Positions 34,005 to 43,007 are shown, counted from the stretch's first letter. The stretch is 64,000 nt of DNA from Luteibacter aegosomatissinici (GCF_023078495.1 NZ_CP095742.1:4030001-4094000); one strand, 5' to 3'. Translations and numbers: made by a program. Notes: generated by a model not told the origin, from the letters alone.

Positions 34005-35909
34005 TTACGGGCTGACCACCGGCAGCTCGATCGCGCTGGCCTGGCCGGGCGTATGCCATACCTGCTGGGTGGCCTTCACGTAATCGGTGGGCTTGGCGAA
34101 GAAGATGTTCGGCACGAAGGTTTGCGGGTTGCGGTCGTACAGCGGGAACCAGCTGGACTGCACCTGCACCATGACCCGGTGGCCCGGCAGGAACGTGTGG
34201 TTCACCGTCGGCAGGCCGAACTTGTACTGCAGCGGCGTGTTCGGGGTGAGCGCCTTCGGCTCGCTGAAGCTTTCGCGGTAGCGGCCGCGGAAGATGTCCA
34301 TCGAGACCGACAACTCATAGCCACCCATGGTCGGGTTCGATGCGTCCGTATCCGGGTACACGTCGATCAGCTTCACCACCCAGTCGCTGTCCGTGCCGCT
34401 GGTGGAGGCGTACAGGTTCACCTGCGGGGCACCCGCCACGCGCAGCGGTACGGTCAACGGTTCGGTGACGTAGGTAAGCACGTCCGGGCGGCCATCGACG
34501 AAGCGCTGGTCGTGCACCAGCCAGGTGGTCCACGACTGGCGATCGGCGAAGTGCACCGGGCGCGGCACATACGGTACCGGCTTGGCGGGATCGGAGACGT
34601 ACTCATCGAACTTCGCCGCATCGGCGGCCGGGGCGGTGAACGACAGCGCGCCGTTCGCCTCCAGGTACAGCGGCTTCGTGCCCTTGGCCTGCGGCCACGA
34701 CTTGAAGCGATCCCAGTGGTTTTCGCCGGTGTTGTAGATGAAGACCGGCGGCGTGTTCGCCTTGGGCGCGCCATCCACCAGGTACTGGTTGAAGAAGGGC
34801 AGCAACACATCGCGGCGGAACTGCAGGGCGGTATCGCCATCCCAGTTCAGCGCGCCGAGCGAATCCGCCCCGTAGTTCACCTGGCTGTGCCGCCACGGGC
34901 CCATCACCAGGTAGTTCTTGTCGTTGGCCTTGTCCTTCGGCTCCACGGCTTCGTAGCTGTGGATCGCGCCCCACATGTCTTCCTGGTCCCACAGGCCCTG
35001 CAGCCACATGGTCGGCACCTTCAGTGGCTGCTGCGCCATGACCTTGTCCAGCGCCTGGTTGGACCAGAACGCGTCGTAGGCCGGGTGCTCGCTCACCTTG
35101 CGCCAGTAGGGCAGCTGGTCGAGACCTGCGGCACGCGCGTAGTCGCCCGCGGAGCCGGCGCGCAGGAAGTTCTCGTAATCATCGTAACCGGCGCGGGTGA
35201 TCTCGCTGCCCTTGCCGGTCTTCGCGGTCTGGCCGGTGAAGTAATCGAAGTTGGTCTGGCGGTAGGCGCCGTAGTGGAACCAGTCGTCACCCATCCAGCC
35301 ATCCACCATGGGGCTTTCCGGGGCCGCTACCTTGAGCGCCGGGTGCGGGTTCACCAGCGCCATGACCACGGTGAAGCCCTCGTACGAGGAACCGAGCATG
35401 CCGACCTTGCCGTTGGATTCGGGCAGGTTCTTCACCAGCCAGTCGATCGTGTCGTACGCATCGGTGGAGTGGTCCACCTTGGTGTCGTTGAGCGGGCCGA
35501 TCAGCGGGCGGGTCATCACGTAATCGCCCTTGGAGCCGTACTTGCCGCGGACATCCTGGAACACGCGGATGTAGCCGGCATCCACGAACACCTCATCGCC
35601 CTGGGGCAGCAGGTCGCGCATGGTGTGGGCGTCGCTGCGGGCCGCGCGGCCATCGGCGTTGTACGGCGTGCGGGTCAGAAGGATGGGAGCGTGCTTCGCG
35701 CCCTTGGGGATCACGATGACGGTGTGCAGCGTCACGCCATCGCGCATGGGGATTTCCACGACGCGCTTGATGAAGTCGTTCGCCGCGGTCGGCGCCTCGT
35801 ACTTCGCCGGGATATCCGGGGTCATGGGCGCCGTCTGCGCGGCGGCAAGGCCAGCGGCGACAGCGAGGGAAAGGGCAAGAAGCGAGTACGGCAGCGTGCG
35901 ACGGGTCAT
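34005..35909 (-). CDS. Secreted CocE/NonD (S15-like) alpha-amino-acid ester hydrolase or peptidase
   Basis: 634 residues from MTRRTLPYSLL with a signal peptide (LLALSLAVAAGLAAA). The alpha/beta-hydrolase domain has the nucleophile in GMLGSSYEGFTVVMAL and the jellyroll C-terminal domain typical of CocE/X-Pro dipeptidyl-peptidase relatives (VPLRVAGAPQVNLYASTSG; SWFPLYDRNPQTFVPNIFFA). Such enzymes are alpha-amino-acid ester hydrolases or glutaryl-7-ACA acylases. The start is set by the signal peptide; an in-frame ATG at 35978 is too far upstream. Substrate not determinable. Confidence 0.92.
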   Translation of the reverse strand: MTRRTLPYSLLALSLAVAAGLAAAQTAPMTPDIPAKYEAPTAANDFIKRVVEIPMRDGVTLHTVIVIPKGAKHAPILLTRTPYNADGRAARSDAHTMRDLLPQGDEVFVDAGYIRVFQDVRGKYGSKGDYVMTRPLIGPLNDTKVDHSTDAYDTIDWLVKNLPESNGKVGMLGSSYEGFTVVMALVNPHPALKVAAPESPMVDGWMGDDWFHYGAYRQTNFDYFTGQTAKTGKGSEITRAGYDDYENFLRAGSAGDYARAAGLDQLPYWRKVSEHPAYDAFWSNQALDKVMAQQPLKVPTMWLQGLWDQEDMWGAIHSYEAVEPKDKANDKNYLVMGPWRHSQVNYGADSLGALNWDGDTALQFRRDVLLPFFNQYLVDGAPKANTPPVFIYNTGENHWDRFKSWPQAKGTKPLYLEANGALSFTAPAADAAKFDEYVSDPAKPVPYVPRPVHFADRQSWTTWLVHDQRFVDGRPDVLTYVTEPLTVPLRVAGAPQVNLYASTSGTDSDWVVKLIDVYPDTDASNPTMGGYELSVSMDIFRGRYRESFSEPKALTPNTPLQYKFGLPTVNHTFLPGHRVMVQVQSSWFPLYDRNPQTFVPNIFFAKPTDYVKATQQVWHTPGQASAIELPVVSP

Positions 35910-36004
35910 GGAGCGGTTCCTGTGGCAGTGGGACGACACAACCGCCCTAGCCTGCCCGATCCACGCCACGCACACCATGCCCAGTGGTCACACCGGCCGC
36001 GGGC

Positions 36005-36037
36005 AAAAAAAAACGCCGCACGGGGGCGGCGTCTTCT
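36005..36037 (-). terminator. Rho-independent terminator after the Ala/Pro-rich lipoprotein gene
   Basis: On the minus strand ACGCCGC / GCGGCGT pairs around a short loop, then a run of nine T. It lies 40 bases past the lipoprotein stop. Confidence 0.85.
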
Positions 36038-36077
36038 TGTCGACCTGGGCGCCTTGCGGCACCCAGGTCGTCAGCCA

Positions 36078-36329
36078 TTACTGGCCAGCAGCGGTCGAAG
36101 CCGGAGCCGGAGCAGCCGTCGAAGCGGCGGCCGGGGCAGCAGCGTCAGCAGCCGGAGCGGTCGAAGCAGCAGCCGGAGCCTCAGCAGCCGGAGCAGCAGC
36201 CGGAGCGGTAGCAGCAGCAGCCGGGGCGGTGTCAGCAGCCGGGGCAGCAGCGTTGTCTTCGCTCTTGTTGCAGCCCGAGAGGGCGGCGACGGCGATGAGG
36301 GCGAGAGCGGCAATCGGGGCAAACTTCAT
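36078..36329 (-). CDS. Small Ala/Pro-rich lipoprotein
   Basis: 83 residues. The lipobox is LALIAVAALSGC, so Cys20 would be lipidated; the mature part is NKSEDN followed by about 55 residues of almost only Ala, Pro, Thr and Ser in irregular AAAP/TAPA units. GAGGAG precedes the ATG, and a strong terminator follows. A spacer-like or wall-anchoring tether is plausible; I know no family. The codon repeats (GCAGCCGGAGC) could make its length variable. Confidence 0.8.
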   Translation of the reverse strand: MKFAPIAALALIAVAALSGCNKSEDNAAAPAADTAPAAAATAPAAAPAAEAPAAASTAPAADAAAPAAASTAAPAPASTAAGQ

Positions 36330-36360
36330 GGTGTGTGGCTCCTCAAAATGTTTTTATGAA

Positions 36361-36425
36361 GCAAATGCGGTAGTGGATACCCCACCACCAAAGGCGGAAC
36401 CCTCCACGGCTACCACCGCATTTGC
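36361..36425 (-). promoter_or_regulatory. Inverted repeat in the leader of the lipoprotein gene
   Basis: GCAAATGCGGTAGTGG (36361-36376) pairs with CTACCACCGCATTTGC (36410-36425) except at two positions, enclosing a GC-rich loop. It lies 32 bases before the lipoprotein ATG, within its likely 5' untranslated RNA. Confidence 0.5.
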
Positions 36426-36843
36426 GGATTTATCGATCTAACACCCTGGACGTACCTATCCGAAGATAACCGCGTCTAGGGTTCAACGACAATGGCGAAG
36501 CGAGTCCTGCAGGCTACCCGGCGCAGACGCGTTCCCAGCCATTTTCAGAATAAACGCGTCTTCACGCACGGGGCTAGCCCCCAGACTTGTCATGGTTAAG
36601 TTGGCATTATGACATGCCGTATACGCCGAGCGTCCCCACGGCGCGGGCCAGCCCGACCGGCAAACTGAACGCATATGCCTAAAAGCGCGTCATTTGGTGA
36701 AATGCGCCCACCCCGCGATCTCGCAGGAAAAGCACCGAACACGCCGGGGAACGTCGGCAACGGCGGCTGAATTCCTATGAACGAGGTCACAGCACACGAC
36801 ACGTGATGGTTGACAAACTGGCCGTCCGCGAAGGGCGTCACGC
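36426..36843. other. Intergenic stretch without recognisable genes
   Basis: Lower GC than surroundings. Short open frames here have no ribosome site and arginine-rich shadow composition. A GGCAT-N6-ATGCC repeat near 36603 is the only symmetric element noticed. Confidence 0.5.
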
Positions 36844-37719
36844 CTAGCCAGCGAGTTCGACGGCTTCGGGGCGGGCCCGGCGGGCCGTGATCGTGCTGCC
36901 GATGGAGGCCAGCACAATGAACCCGATCGCGAGCCACTGGTGGCCGGTCAGGTGCTCACCGAGCAACAGCATGGCCAGCAGCGACGCGACCGCGGGCTCC
37001 AGGCTCACCATGATCCCGAACGTCTGGCTGGGCAGCCGCTTCAGGGCCATCATTTCCAGCGACATGGGAATCGCACTGGAAACGATGGCGATACCCACGC
37101 CAGCCGCGAGGATGCCCGGATCGAGCAAGCTGGCACCGGCGTGTGCCACGCCAAACGGCACCACGACGAGGCTCGCCGCCACCAGGCCCAGCGACACCGA
37201 ATGCCCGGCGTGCAGGTGTCCGGCCTGTTTGCCGAACAGGATGTACAACGCCCAGCACACCGCGGCGCCCAGGGCGAACATGACGCCAGTGGGATCCAGC
37301 GTGCTTTGCTGGCCAAGCGGCAACAGCATGGCCAGGCCCGTGATCGCGCTTGCCAACCACACGAAATCCACCGCGCGCCGCGATGACAACATGGCCACGG
37401 CCAGCGGGCCGCTGAATTCAATGGCGACGGCCAGGCCGAAGGGAATGGTGCGCAGGGCCATGTAGAACAGCAGGTTCATCACGCCCAGCGTCAGGCCATA
37501 GCGGATGACGAAGCCGGCATCGCGGCGGCTCAGCGGCCAGCGCCACGGCCGCCAGAACGCCAGCAGCACCAGGGCGGAAAAGCCAACGCGCAGGGCCGAG
37601 GTGCCCTCCGCGCCGACCAGCGGGAACAGCTTCTTGGCGAATGACGTGCCGATGCACAGCGACGTGACCGACCCGAGCACGGCAAGCGCGGGCAGCCAGG
37701 GGGATTTGTGGGCTTCCAT
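36844..37719 (-). CDS. EamA family inner-membrane transporter (RhtA-like)
   Basis: 291 residues with ten hydrophobic segments in two homologous halves: EamA 1 (about 10-135) and EamA 2 (about 150-275; ALGAAVCWALYILFGKQAG). Overall layout and segments such as TSALRVGFSALVLLAFWRP and SQTFGIMVSLEPAVASLLAM resemble RhtA, the threonine/homoserine exporter of E. coli. Substrate assignment by similarity only. It diverges from the aminotransferase gene, consistent with an amino-acid link. Confidence 0.88.
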   Translation of the reverse strand: MEAHKSPWLPALAVLGSVTSLCIGTSFAKKLFPLVGAEGTSALRVGFSALVLLAFWRPWRWPLSRRDAGFVIRYGLTLGVMNLLFYMALRTIPFGLAVAIEFSGPLAVAMLSSRRAVDFVWLASAITGLAMLLPLGQQSTLDPTGVMFALGAAVCWALYILFGKQAGHLHAGHSVSLGLVAASLVVVPFGVAHAGASLLDPGILAAGVGIAIVSSAIPMSLEMMALKRLPSQTFGIMVSLEPAVASLLAMLLLGEHLTGHQWLAIGFIVLASIGSTITARRARPEAVELAG

Positions 37720-37806
37720 CCATGCACTGTATCCGACGCACGTGGCGCAGGCTTATGCCATTCGGGACGAGCTGTTTTTCTCCGCAGGCAACGGCTGCCG
37801 CCAGTG

Positions 37807-37836
37807 TAGACATTGTGTTTCATATGGACATATAGT
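37807..37836 (+). promoter_or_regulatory. Candidate sigma-70 promoter giving a leaderless aminotransferase mRNA
   Basis: TAGACA (37807-37812), an 18-base spacer, TATAGT (37831-37836). Transcription would begin about seven bases later, at the ATG (37843). No Shine-Dalgarno sequence is present. TAGAC/GTCTA half-sites flank the element and could be an operator. Confidence 0.5.
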
Positions 37837-37842
37837 CTATCC

Positions 37843-38967
37843 ATGACCACCCTCCCCGACTTCAACCTCGAAACCTGGTTCTCGCGCTGGGAATTTGCCG
37901 CGCGCTACAACCTCACCGCCTCGGATGCACAAAGCCTGCGTATCGAAGAGCTTCTGGCCATGGCGTCGCCCGGTGACCGCGAGGCATTTGAACAACTGCA
38001 CCTGGGCTACACGCCGACGTACGGCGCGCCCGCACTGCGCGAGGCCATCGCAGGCACGTACGAGCAGCGCACCGCGGATGACATTCTTTGCTTCGCGGGC
38101 GCCGAGGAAGGCCTGTACATCGCCATGCGCGTGCTGCTGGAGCACGGCGACCATACGATCGTGGTCACCCCCAACTACCAATCGGCGGAGACGTTGCCGC
38201 TCGCCATCGGCGAGGTAACGGGTGTGCCACTGGATCCGGATGACCACTGGTCGCTGGATATCGACCGGGTGGCCGCCGCGATCCGCCCGAACACCCGCCT
38301 GGTGTCCATCAACTTTCCGCACAACCCCACCGGCAAGATCCTCGAGCGTGACCGCTTCGATGCGCTGGTCGCCCTTTGCCGCAAACACGGCCTGTGGCTG
38401 TTCAGTGATGAGGTGTACCGGCCGCTCGGCCCGACCGGCACCGTGTTCCTGCCGCAGGCCGCCGATGTTTACGAGCGCGGGCTTTCGCTGGGCGTGATGT
38501 CGAAAGCGTACGGGTTACCCGGCCTGCGTATCGGCTGGATCGCCTGTGCCGATCGCGGGCTGCTGCAGCGCATGGAGCGGTATAAGCACTACCTGTCGAT
38601 ATGTAACGCCGGCCCGTCGGAACAGCTGGCCCTTATCGCGCTGAAAGCGCGCGAGCGGATCCTGGCGCGGAACACGGCGATCATCGATGCCAACCTGGCG
38701 ATGCTGGATGCATTCTTCGCGCGGCACACCGACCGGTTCACGTGGTACCGGCCCGATGGGGGTTGCGTGGCGTATCCGCGGTATCTCGGGGCGGAAGGGG
38801 TCGAAGCATTCTCCGCGGGCCTTGCCGAGCGCAGTGGCGTGTTGCTGTTGCCGGCATCGAACTACGTATCGTCACTGGGGCCCACACCGCCGGAACGCTT
38901 CCGCATCGGCTTTGGCCGCGCGGATGGTGCGGAGGCCGTCGCGGCCCTCGAAGCACACCTGGTGTAG
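37843..38967 (+). CDS. PLP-dependent class I/II aminotransferase
   Basis: 374 residues. Fold-type I features: NFPHNPTGKILERD (Asn/Pro-Thr loop), FSDEVYRPL (Asp that contacts the pyridine nitrogen) and PLP-binding Lys in SLGVMSKAYGLPGLRIGW. The C-terminus ends in TAG (38965-38967), which belongs to a REP head. It is close in length to class I/II transaminases but lacks the N-terminal part of MocR. Amino donor unknown. It may act with the divergent RhtA-like exporter. Confidence 0.9.
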   Translation: MTTLPDFNLETWFSRWEFAARYNLTASDAQSLRIEELLAMASPGDREAFEQLHLGYTPTYGAPALREAIAGTYEQRTADDILCFAGAEEGLYIAMRVLLEHGDHTIVVTPNYQSAETLPLAIGEVTGVPLDPDDHWSLDIDRVAAAIRPNTRLVSINFPHNPTGKILERDRFDALVALCRKHGLWLFSDEVYRPLGPTGTVFLPQAADVYERGLSLGVMSKAYGLPGLRIGWIACADRGLLQRMERYKHYLSICNAGPSEQLALIALKARERILARNTAIIDANLAMLDAFFARHTDRFTWYRPDGGCVAYPRYLGAEGVEAFSAGLAERSGVLLLPASNYVSSLGPTPPERFRIGFGRADGAEAVAALEAHLV

Positions 38968-39061
38968 GAGCCCACCCTGTGGGTGACATCTCTTCGCCAC
39001 ATCGCGACAGGTCCTGCGGCTTGTTCGCGAGAAGATGTCGCCCACAGGGTGGGCTCCTACG
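38963..39061. repeat. REP inverted pair (GCCCAC type)
   Basis: Plus unit from 38963 and minus unit to 39061 around a central spacer, filling the gap between convergent aminotransferase and aldo-keto reductase genes. Supplies the aminotransferase stop codon. Confidence 0.9.
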
Positions 39062-39069
39062 TGGGTTGG

Positions 39070-39945
39070 TCAGGCCGCTTTCATGCCGATTGCTTCCAGC
39101 TCATCCAGCACCTCGTGCGGGAGCACGATGGTGGCGGCGCTCAGGTTCTGGCGCAGGTGGGAAAGCGAGGACGTGCCCGGGATCAGCAGGATGTTCGGCG
39201 AGCGGTGCAGCAGCCACGCCAGCGCCACCTGCATCGGCGTTTCATCCAGGTGCTTTGCCACGGCCGCGAGGCGATCGGACTGCAGCGGGCTGAAACCGCC
39301 GAGCGGGAAGAACGGCACATAGGCGATGCCCAGGCTCGCCAGTTCGTCGACCAGCGCGTCGTCCTGGCGCTGCACCAGGTTGTACTGGTTCTGCACGCAG
39401 ACCACTGGCGCGATGCGCTGGGCTTCGTGAACCTGCGCCAGCGTGGCATTGCTCAGGCCAAGGTGGCGGATCAGGCCCTTCTGCTGCAGTTCGGCGAGCG
39501 CCGTGAATTCCCGCTCCAGCGAACCTTCCTTCGGCGCGTGGATATCACCCATGAGGCGCAGGTTCACCACATCGATCACATCGACGCCCAGGTTGCGAAG
39601 GTTATCGTGCACGCCCTTCTGCAATTCGGCGGGCTTCATCGCCGGCAGCCACGAGGCATCGTCGCCGCGCGTCGCACCCACCTTGGTCACGATGGTGAGG
39701 TGATCGGGATACGGGCTCAGCGCTTCGCGGATCAGCTGGTTCGTGATGTGCGGACCGTAGAAGTCGCTGGTATCGATATGGTTCACGCCGGATTCGATCG
39801 CCTCGCGCAATACCGCCAGGGCGGTGGCGCGGTCCTTGGGCGGTCCGAACACGCCGGGCCCCGCCAGCTGCATGGCGCCGTAGCCGATGCGGTGTACCGG
39901 GCGGTCGCCGAGGGTCCAGCTGCCAGACTTCGAGATATCGATCAT
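39070..39945 (-). CDS. Aldo/keto reductase
   Basis: 291 residues from MIDISKSGSWTLGDRP. Catalytic tetrad visible: Asp in NHIDTSDFYGP with Tyr four residues on (DFYG), Lys in TIVTKVGATRG, and a His replaced by Asn (DVVNLRLMGD), an AKR variant seen in some families. The C-terminal NADPH segment is NILLIPGTSSLSHLRQNL. The long upstream extension of this frame overlaps the LysR gene antisense and is not used. It diverges from that LysR gene, its likely regulator. Confidence 0.93.
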   Translation of the reverse strand: MIDISKSGSWTLGDRPVHRIGYGAMQLAGPGVFGPPKDRATALAVLREAIESGVNHIDTSDFYGPHITNQLIREALSPYPDHLTIVTKVGATRGDDASWLPAMKPAELQKGVHDNLRNLGVDVIDVVNLRLMGDIHAPKEGSLEREFTALAELQQKGLIRHLGLSNATLAQVHEAQRIAPVVCVQNQYNLVQRQDDALVDELASLGIAYVPFFPLGGFSPLQSDRLAAVAKHLDETPMQVALAWLLHRSPNILLIPGTSSLSHLRQNLSAATIVLPHEVLDELEAIGMKAA

Positions 39946-40041
39946 GGGGGTCGCTCCACGTTGGGTTGCGAGAACTATAGGGGCTGGGCGTTTGCGCGAT
40001 AATCCGCTCAAACCGGCACGGGCCGTACGGCTTTCCGAACA

Positions 40042-40944
40042 ATGACCGACTTCCAGGATCTGTCCGCCTTTCTCGCCGTGGTTCGCGCCGGCGGCTTTCG
40101 CGAGGCGGCGCGTATGGCGGGCCAATCGGCGTCCAGCCTGAGTGAAGCCGTGCGCCGGCTCGAAGCCGCCATGGGCGTGCGGCTGCTCAACCGCACCACC
40201 CGGTCTGTCGCGCCCACCGAGGTGGGCGCCCGGCTGGCCGAGCGGCTGGCCCCGGCCTTTGGCGAAGTCGAAGCGGCGCTGGATGTGGTGAACCACTTCC
40301 GCGACCGCCCGGCGGGCACGCTGCGCATCAACGTGCCGGCGAACGTGGCCCGGACCGTCCTTTCGCCCATCATTTTCCCGTTCCTTAAGCGCTACCCGGA
40401 TATCCACCTCGAGATCGTCGTGGAAGACAGCTTCGTCGACCTGCTCGCCGCGGGCTGCGATGCGGGCATCCGCTACGACGAGCGGCTGGAACAGGACATG
40501 ATCGCGCTGCCGATCGGCCCGCGAACCCAGCGTCTGGTCACCGCCGCATCGCCCGCCTACCTGCGCGAACACGGTACGCCCACGCACCCGCGCGATCTCC
40601 TGCAACACCGCTGCATGCGCGGCCAGTTCTCGGGTGGGCGCATACCGCTGTGGGAGTTCGAACGCGACGGCGAGGTGGTTCGCGTGGATCCACAGGGGCC
40701 GTTGCTGGTGCGACAAGGGGCCGCCTTCGATCTGGCGGCCGAAGGCGCGGTGGCCGGGCTCGGGATCATCCACCTGTTCGACGACTGGCTACGACCGCAC
40801 CTTGAAAGTGGTGCGCTGGTCACCGTGCTCGACGACTGGATCCAGGCGTTCAGCGGGCCGTACCTGTACTACCCCGGGCGCAAGCACCTGCCCTCGCCGC
40901 TACGTGCCTTCGTCGATTTCATCCGCGAGGGCCCCGTCGGCTGA
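40042..40944 (+). CDS. LysR family transcriptional regulator
   Basis: 300 residues. Winged HTH at 1-60 (FLAVVRAGGFREAARMAGQS; LEAAMGVRLLNRTTRSV) and a substrate-binding domain (GTLRINVPANVARTVLSPII to YYPGRKHLPSPLRAFVDF). It is of the type that usually regulates the divergent neighbour, here the aldo-keto reductase, 96 bases away. The 3' end overlaps the convergent MarR gene by 45 bases. Confidence 0.95.
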   Translation: MTDFQDLSAFLAVVRAGGFREAARMAGQSASSLSEAVRRLEAAMGVRLLNRTTRSVAPTEVGARLAERLAPAFGEVEAALDVVNHFRDRPAGTLRINVPANVARTVLSPIIFPFLKRYPDIHLEIVVEDSFVDLLAAGCDAGIRYDERLEQDMIALPIGPRTQRLVTAASPAYLREHGTPTHPRDLLQHRCMRGQFSGGRIPLWEFERDGEVVRVDPQGPLLVRQGAAFDLAAEGAVAGLGIIHLFDDWLRPHLESGALVTVLDDWIQAFSGPYLYYPGRKHLPSPLRAFVDFIREGPVG

Positions 40945-41427
40945 GTCGCTGCCGACACGGGCTTCGATCGCATCGGTGAACCGGCGCATCAAGCGCACCA
41001 GATCATCGAAATCCTTTCGGTCCCAGTCCTCGAACACCTGCTCGGCCATGCGGAAGCGCGCGGCGTCGAGCATGTCGGTCATCACCCGGCCTTCGTCGGT
41101 GATGACCGATTCGCGCACGCGCCGATCGCCCGGCTGGGGTTGCCGGCGTACAAGGCCCAGGCTTTCCAGCCGGGCCACCTGCCGGCTCACCGTCGTGTAG
41201 TCGCGACCCACCCGCTCGGCCAGATCCACCACGCCAATCGGGCCGAGCCGCTCGATCAGTACCAGGGGCGGAAACAGGGCCCTGTCGAGCTTGATCCCCG
41301 CCTCCCGGATCAGGGCCTCGTCGTTCTGCGGCCGGTTCATGGTGCTCACCAGACTGATCATCGACCCGTGCAGGGTACGCAGCTGGTCGTGAATATGTGC
41401 ATCTTGCACATGTTTTTTGATTGGCAT
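40900..41427 (-). CDS. MarR family transcriptional regulator
   Basis: 175 residues from MPIKKHVQD (GGGAG upstream; the ATG at 41451 would add eight residues lacking family support). The winged HTH is clear: IGVVDLAERVGRDYTTVSRQ, then LESLGLVRRQPQPGDRRV. It diverges from the FAD monooxygenase gene; two inverted TGTGCA-N3-type sites lie at and before its start, so autorepression and control of the monooxygenase are likely. Ligand unknown, probably a phenolic. Confidence 0.95.
   Translation of the reverse strand: MPIKKHVQDAHIHDQLRTLHGSMISLVSTMNRPQNDEALIREAGIKLDRALFPPLVLIERLGPIGVVDLAERVGRDYTTVSRQVARLESLGLVRRQPQPGDRRVRESVITDEGRVMTDMLDAARFRMAEQVFEDWDRKDFDDLVRLMRRFTDAIEARVGSDSADGALADEIDEGT
41396..41410. 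promoter_or_regulatory. Perfect palindrome TGTGCA-TCT-TGCACA, probable MarR operator
   Basis: Lies just inside the start of the MarR gene. The spacing and symmetry suit a MarR dimer. Functional role inferred. Confidence 0.55.
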
Positions 41428-41444
41428 AGGATGCTCCCGCGATA

Positions 41445-41459
41445 TGTGCATATTACACC
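41445..41459. promoter_or_regulatory. Second, imperfect MarR-operator-like site
   Basis: TGTGCA-TAT-TACACC, matching the first palindrome in one full and one partial arm, 49 bases away, overlapping the likely core promoter of the monooxygenase gene (CTATAT nearby). Confidence 0.45.
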
Positions 41460-41474
41460 TATATGGAGCCCGCC

Positions 41475-43007
41475 ATGTCCCCCCATGTTTCCGTTGATGT
41501 CCTGATCTGTGGCGCCGGTGCGTCCGGCCTCACCCTCGCCATTGAACTGGCCCGCCGTGGGATCCGCTTCCGCGTGATCGAAAAGGAACCCGCGCCCTTC
41601 CGCGGCTCGCGCGGCAAGGGCATCCAGCCACGCACCCTCGAGATTTACGAGGACCTGGGTGTGGTGAACCGCATGCTCGCCACTGGTGGGCCCTACCCGC
41701 ACGTGCGGGCGCACGCCGCCGATGGCAGCTGGAGCGATGCTGCCGCGATTGAAGCCGCCGCCTCCAGTCCAGCCGAACCCTACGGCACGCCATTGATGCT
41801 TCCCCAGTTCCTCACCGAAGGCATCCTGCGCGACCGCCTGGCCGAGCTGGGCGGCCAGGTCGAGTTCGGCCACGCCCTGTCGGCCTTTACCCAGGAAGCC
41901 GGTGGCATCGTGGCAACGGTGGAAGGGCCATCAGGGCCAGAGGCCGTGCGTGCCCGCTACCTCATCGCGGCCGATGGCGGACGCAGCGCCATTCGCAAAG
42001 CGCTTGATATCGATTTCCCCGGCAAGGAACTCGGCGTACGCGCCGTCGTTGCCGACGTGACGTTAAGCGGGCTCGATCGTGACGCATGGCATCGCTTCGG
42101 CGATGGCGATATGCAGCGCCAGCTTGCCGTTTGCCCGCTCGCCGGCACCGACCTGTTCCAGATCCAGGCGCCTGTGCCGTTGGAGGGCGATGTCGATCTC
42201 TCGGTGCACGGCATCGCCGGGTTCGTGCGTGAACGCAGCGGGCGCGACGATATTCATGTGCACGCGGTGCACTGGGCCTCTGCCTACAAAATGAGTGCGC
42301 GCCTGGCTGATCGGTACCGCGTGGGCGATGTATTCCTCGTGGGTGACGCTGCCCACGTGCACCCGCCCACCGGTGGCCAGGGCCTCAATACCAGCACACA
42401 GGATGCGTACAACCTGGGCTGGAAGCTCGCGGCCGTCATCCAGGGCGCGCCCGCGCCGCTGCTCGATACGTATGAAGAAGAACGCCGCCCCGTCGCCGCC
42501 GGCATGCTCGGCCTTTCCACACGCATGCTCGATGCCATGAAACAAGGCAGCCTGCGCCGCACACGCGAGGTGCAACAGCTCGATCTTGGCTATGCCGGCA
42601 GTTCGATCGCGCTGGACGCGCCGGCTCGTGTCGAAACCTCGTTGCTGGCCGGCGATCGTGCACCCGATGCCATGTTGCGCGGTGCCGGTGGCCAACCCGT
42701 GCGTCTGTTCGATCTGTACCGCGGACCGCACTGGACGTTGCTAGGCGTCGACACCTCGCGTACGTCGGTCGAGCCATGCGATGGTGTCGACACGCACGTG
42801 ATCGGTGAACGCGACGAACTGCGCGACAGCGAAGGCCACTTTCATGCGGCCTATGGGCTGAAATCAGGCGACTGGGTGCTGGTCCGGCCGGACGGCTATG
42901 TCGGCGCGATCGTCGATAGCGCACACCTCCCTGACCTTCGCGCGTACATGCGTAGCGCGGGACTGAGCCCGCGCCACGCCACGGCCACTACTTCCGCAGC
43001 GGCCTGA
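41475..43007 (+). CDS. FAD-dependent aromatic monooxygenase (PheA/TfdB/MhpA family)
   Basis: 510 residues from ATG 41475 (GGAG right before). FAD motifs: LICGAGASGLTLAIELARRG and the GD motif in VFLVGDAAHVHPPTGGQGLN; the middle DG motif is IAADGGRSAIRKAL. The C-terminal thioredoxin-like domain of this family follows (about 380-500; DRAPDAMLRGAGGQPVRLFD). Such enzymes add one oxygen atom to phenols or related rings using NADH/NADPH. It is under likely MarR control and ends in a 20-base overlap with the convergent epoxide hydrolase gene. Confidence 0.93.
   Translation: MSPHVSVDVLICGAGASGLTLAIELARRGIRFRVIEKEPAPFRGSRGKGIQPRTLEIYEDLGVVNRMLATGGPYPHVRAHAADGSWSDAAAIEAAASSPAEPYGTPLMLPQFLTEGILRDRLAELGGQVEFGHALSAFTQEAGGIVATVEGPSGPEAVRARYLIAADGGRSAIRKALDIDFPGKELGVRAVVADVTLSGLDRDAWHRFGDGDMQRQLAVCPLAGTDLFQIQAPVPLEGDVDLSVHGIAGFVRERSGRDDIHVHAVHWASAYKMSARLADRYRVGDVFLVGDAAHVHPPTGGQGLNTSTQDAYNLGWKLAAVIQGAPAPLLDTYEEERRPVAAGMLGLSTRMLDAMKQGSLRRTREVQQLDLGYAGSSIALDAPARVETSLLAGDRAPDAMLRGAGGQPVRLFDLYRGPHWTLLGVDTSRTSVEPCDGVDTHVIGERDELRDSEGHFHAAYGLKSGDWVLVRPDGYVGAIVDSAHLPDLRAYMRSAGLSPRHATATTSAAA

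Noticed and set aside
35984-36441. Plus-strand Ala/Gly-rich frames over the small lipoprotein
   Set aside because: Shadows of the low-complexity repeat; the minus-strand frame has a lipobox, a ribosome site and a terminator.
36600-36625. Possible sigma-54 promoter TTGGCAT...ATGCC, of interest because pilR is present
   Set aside because: The GG and GC elements are 11 bases apart rather than 10 and no suitable gene follows.
40042-40773. N-terminal extension of the aldo-keto reductase frame antisense to the LysR gene
   Set aside because: No family match; the conserved reductase N-terminus starts at 39945.
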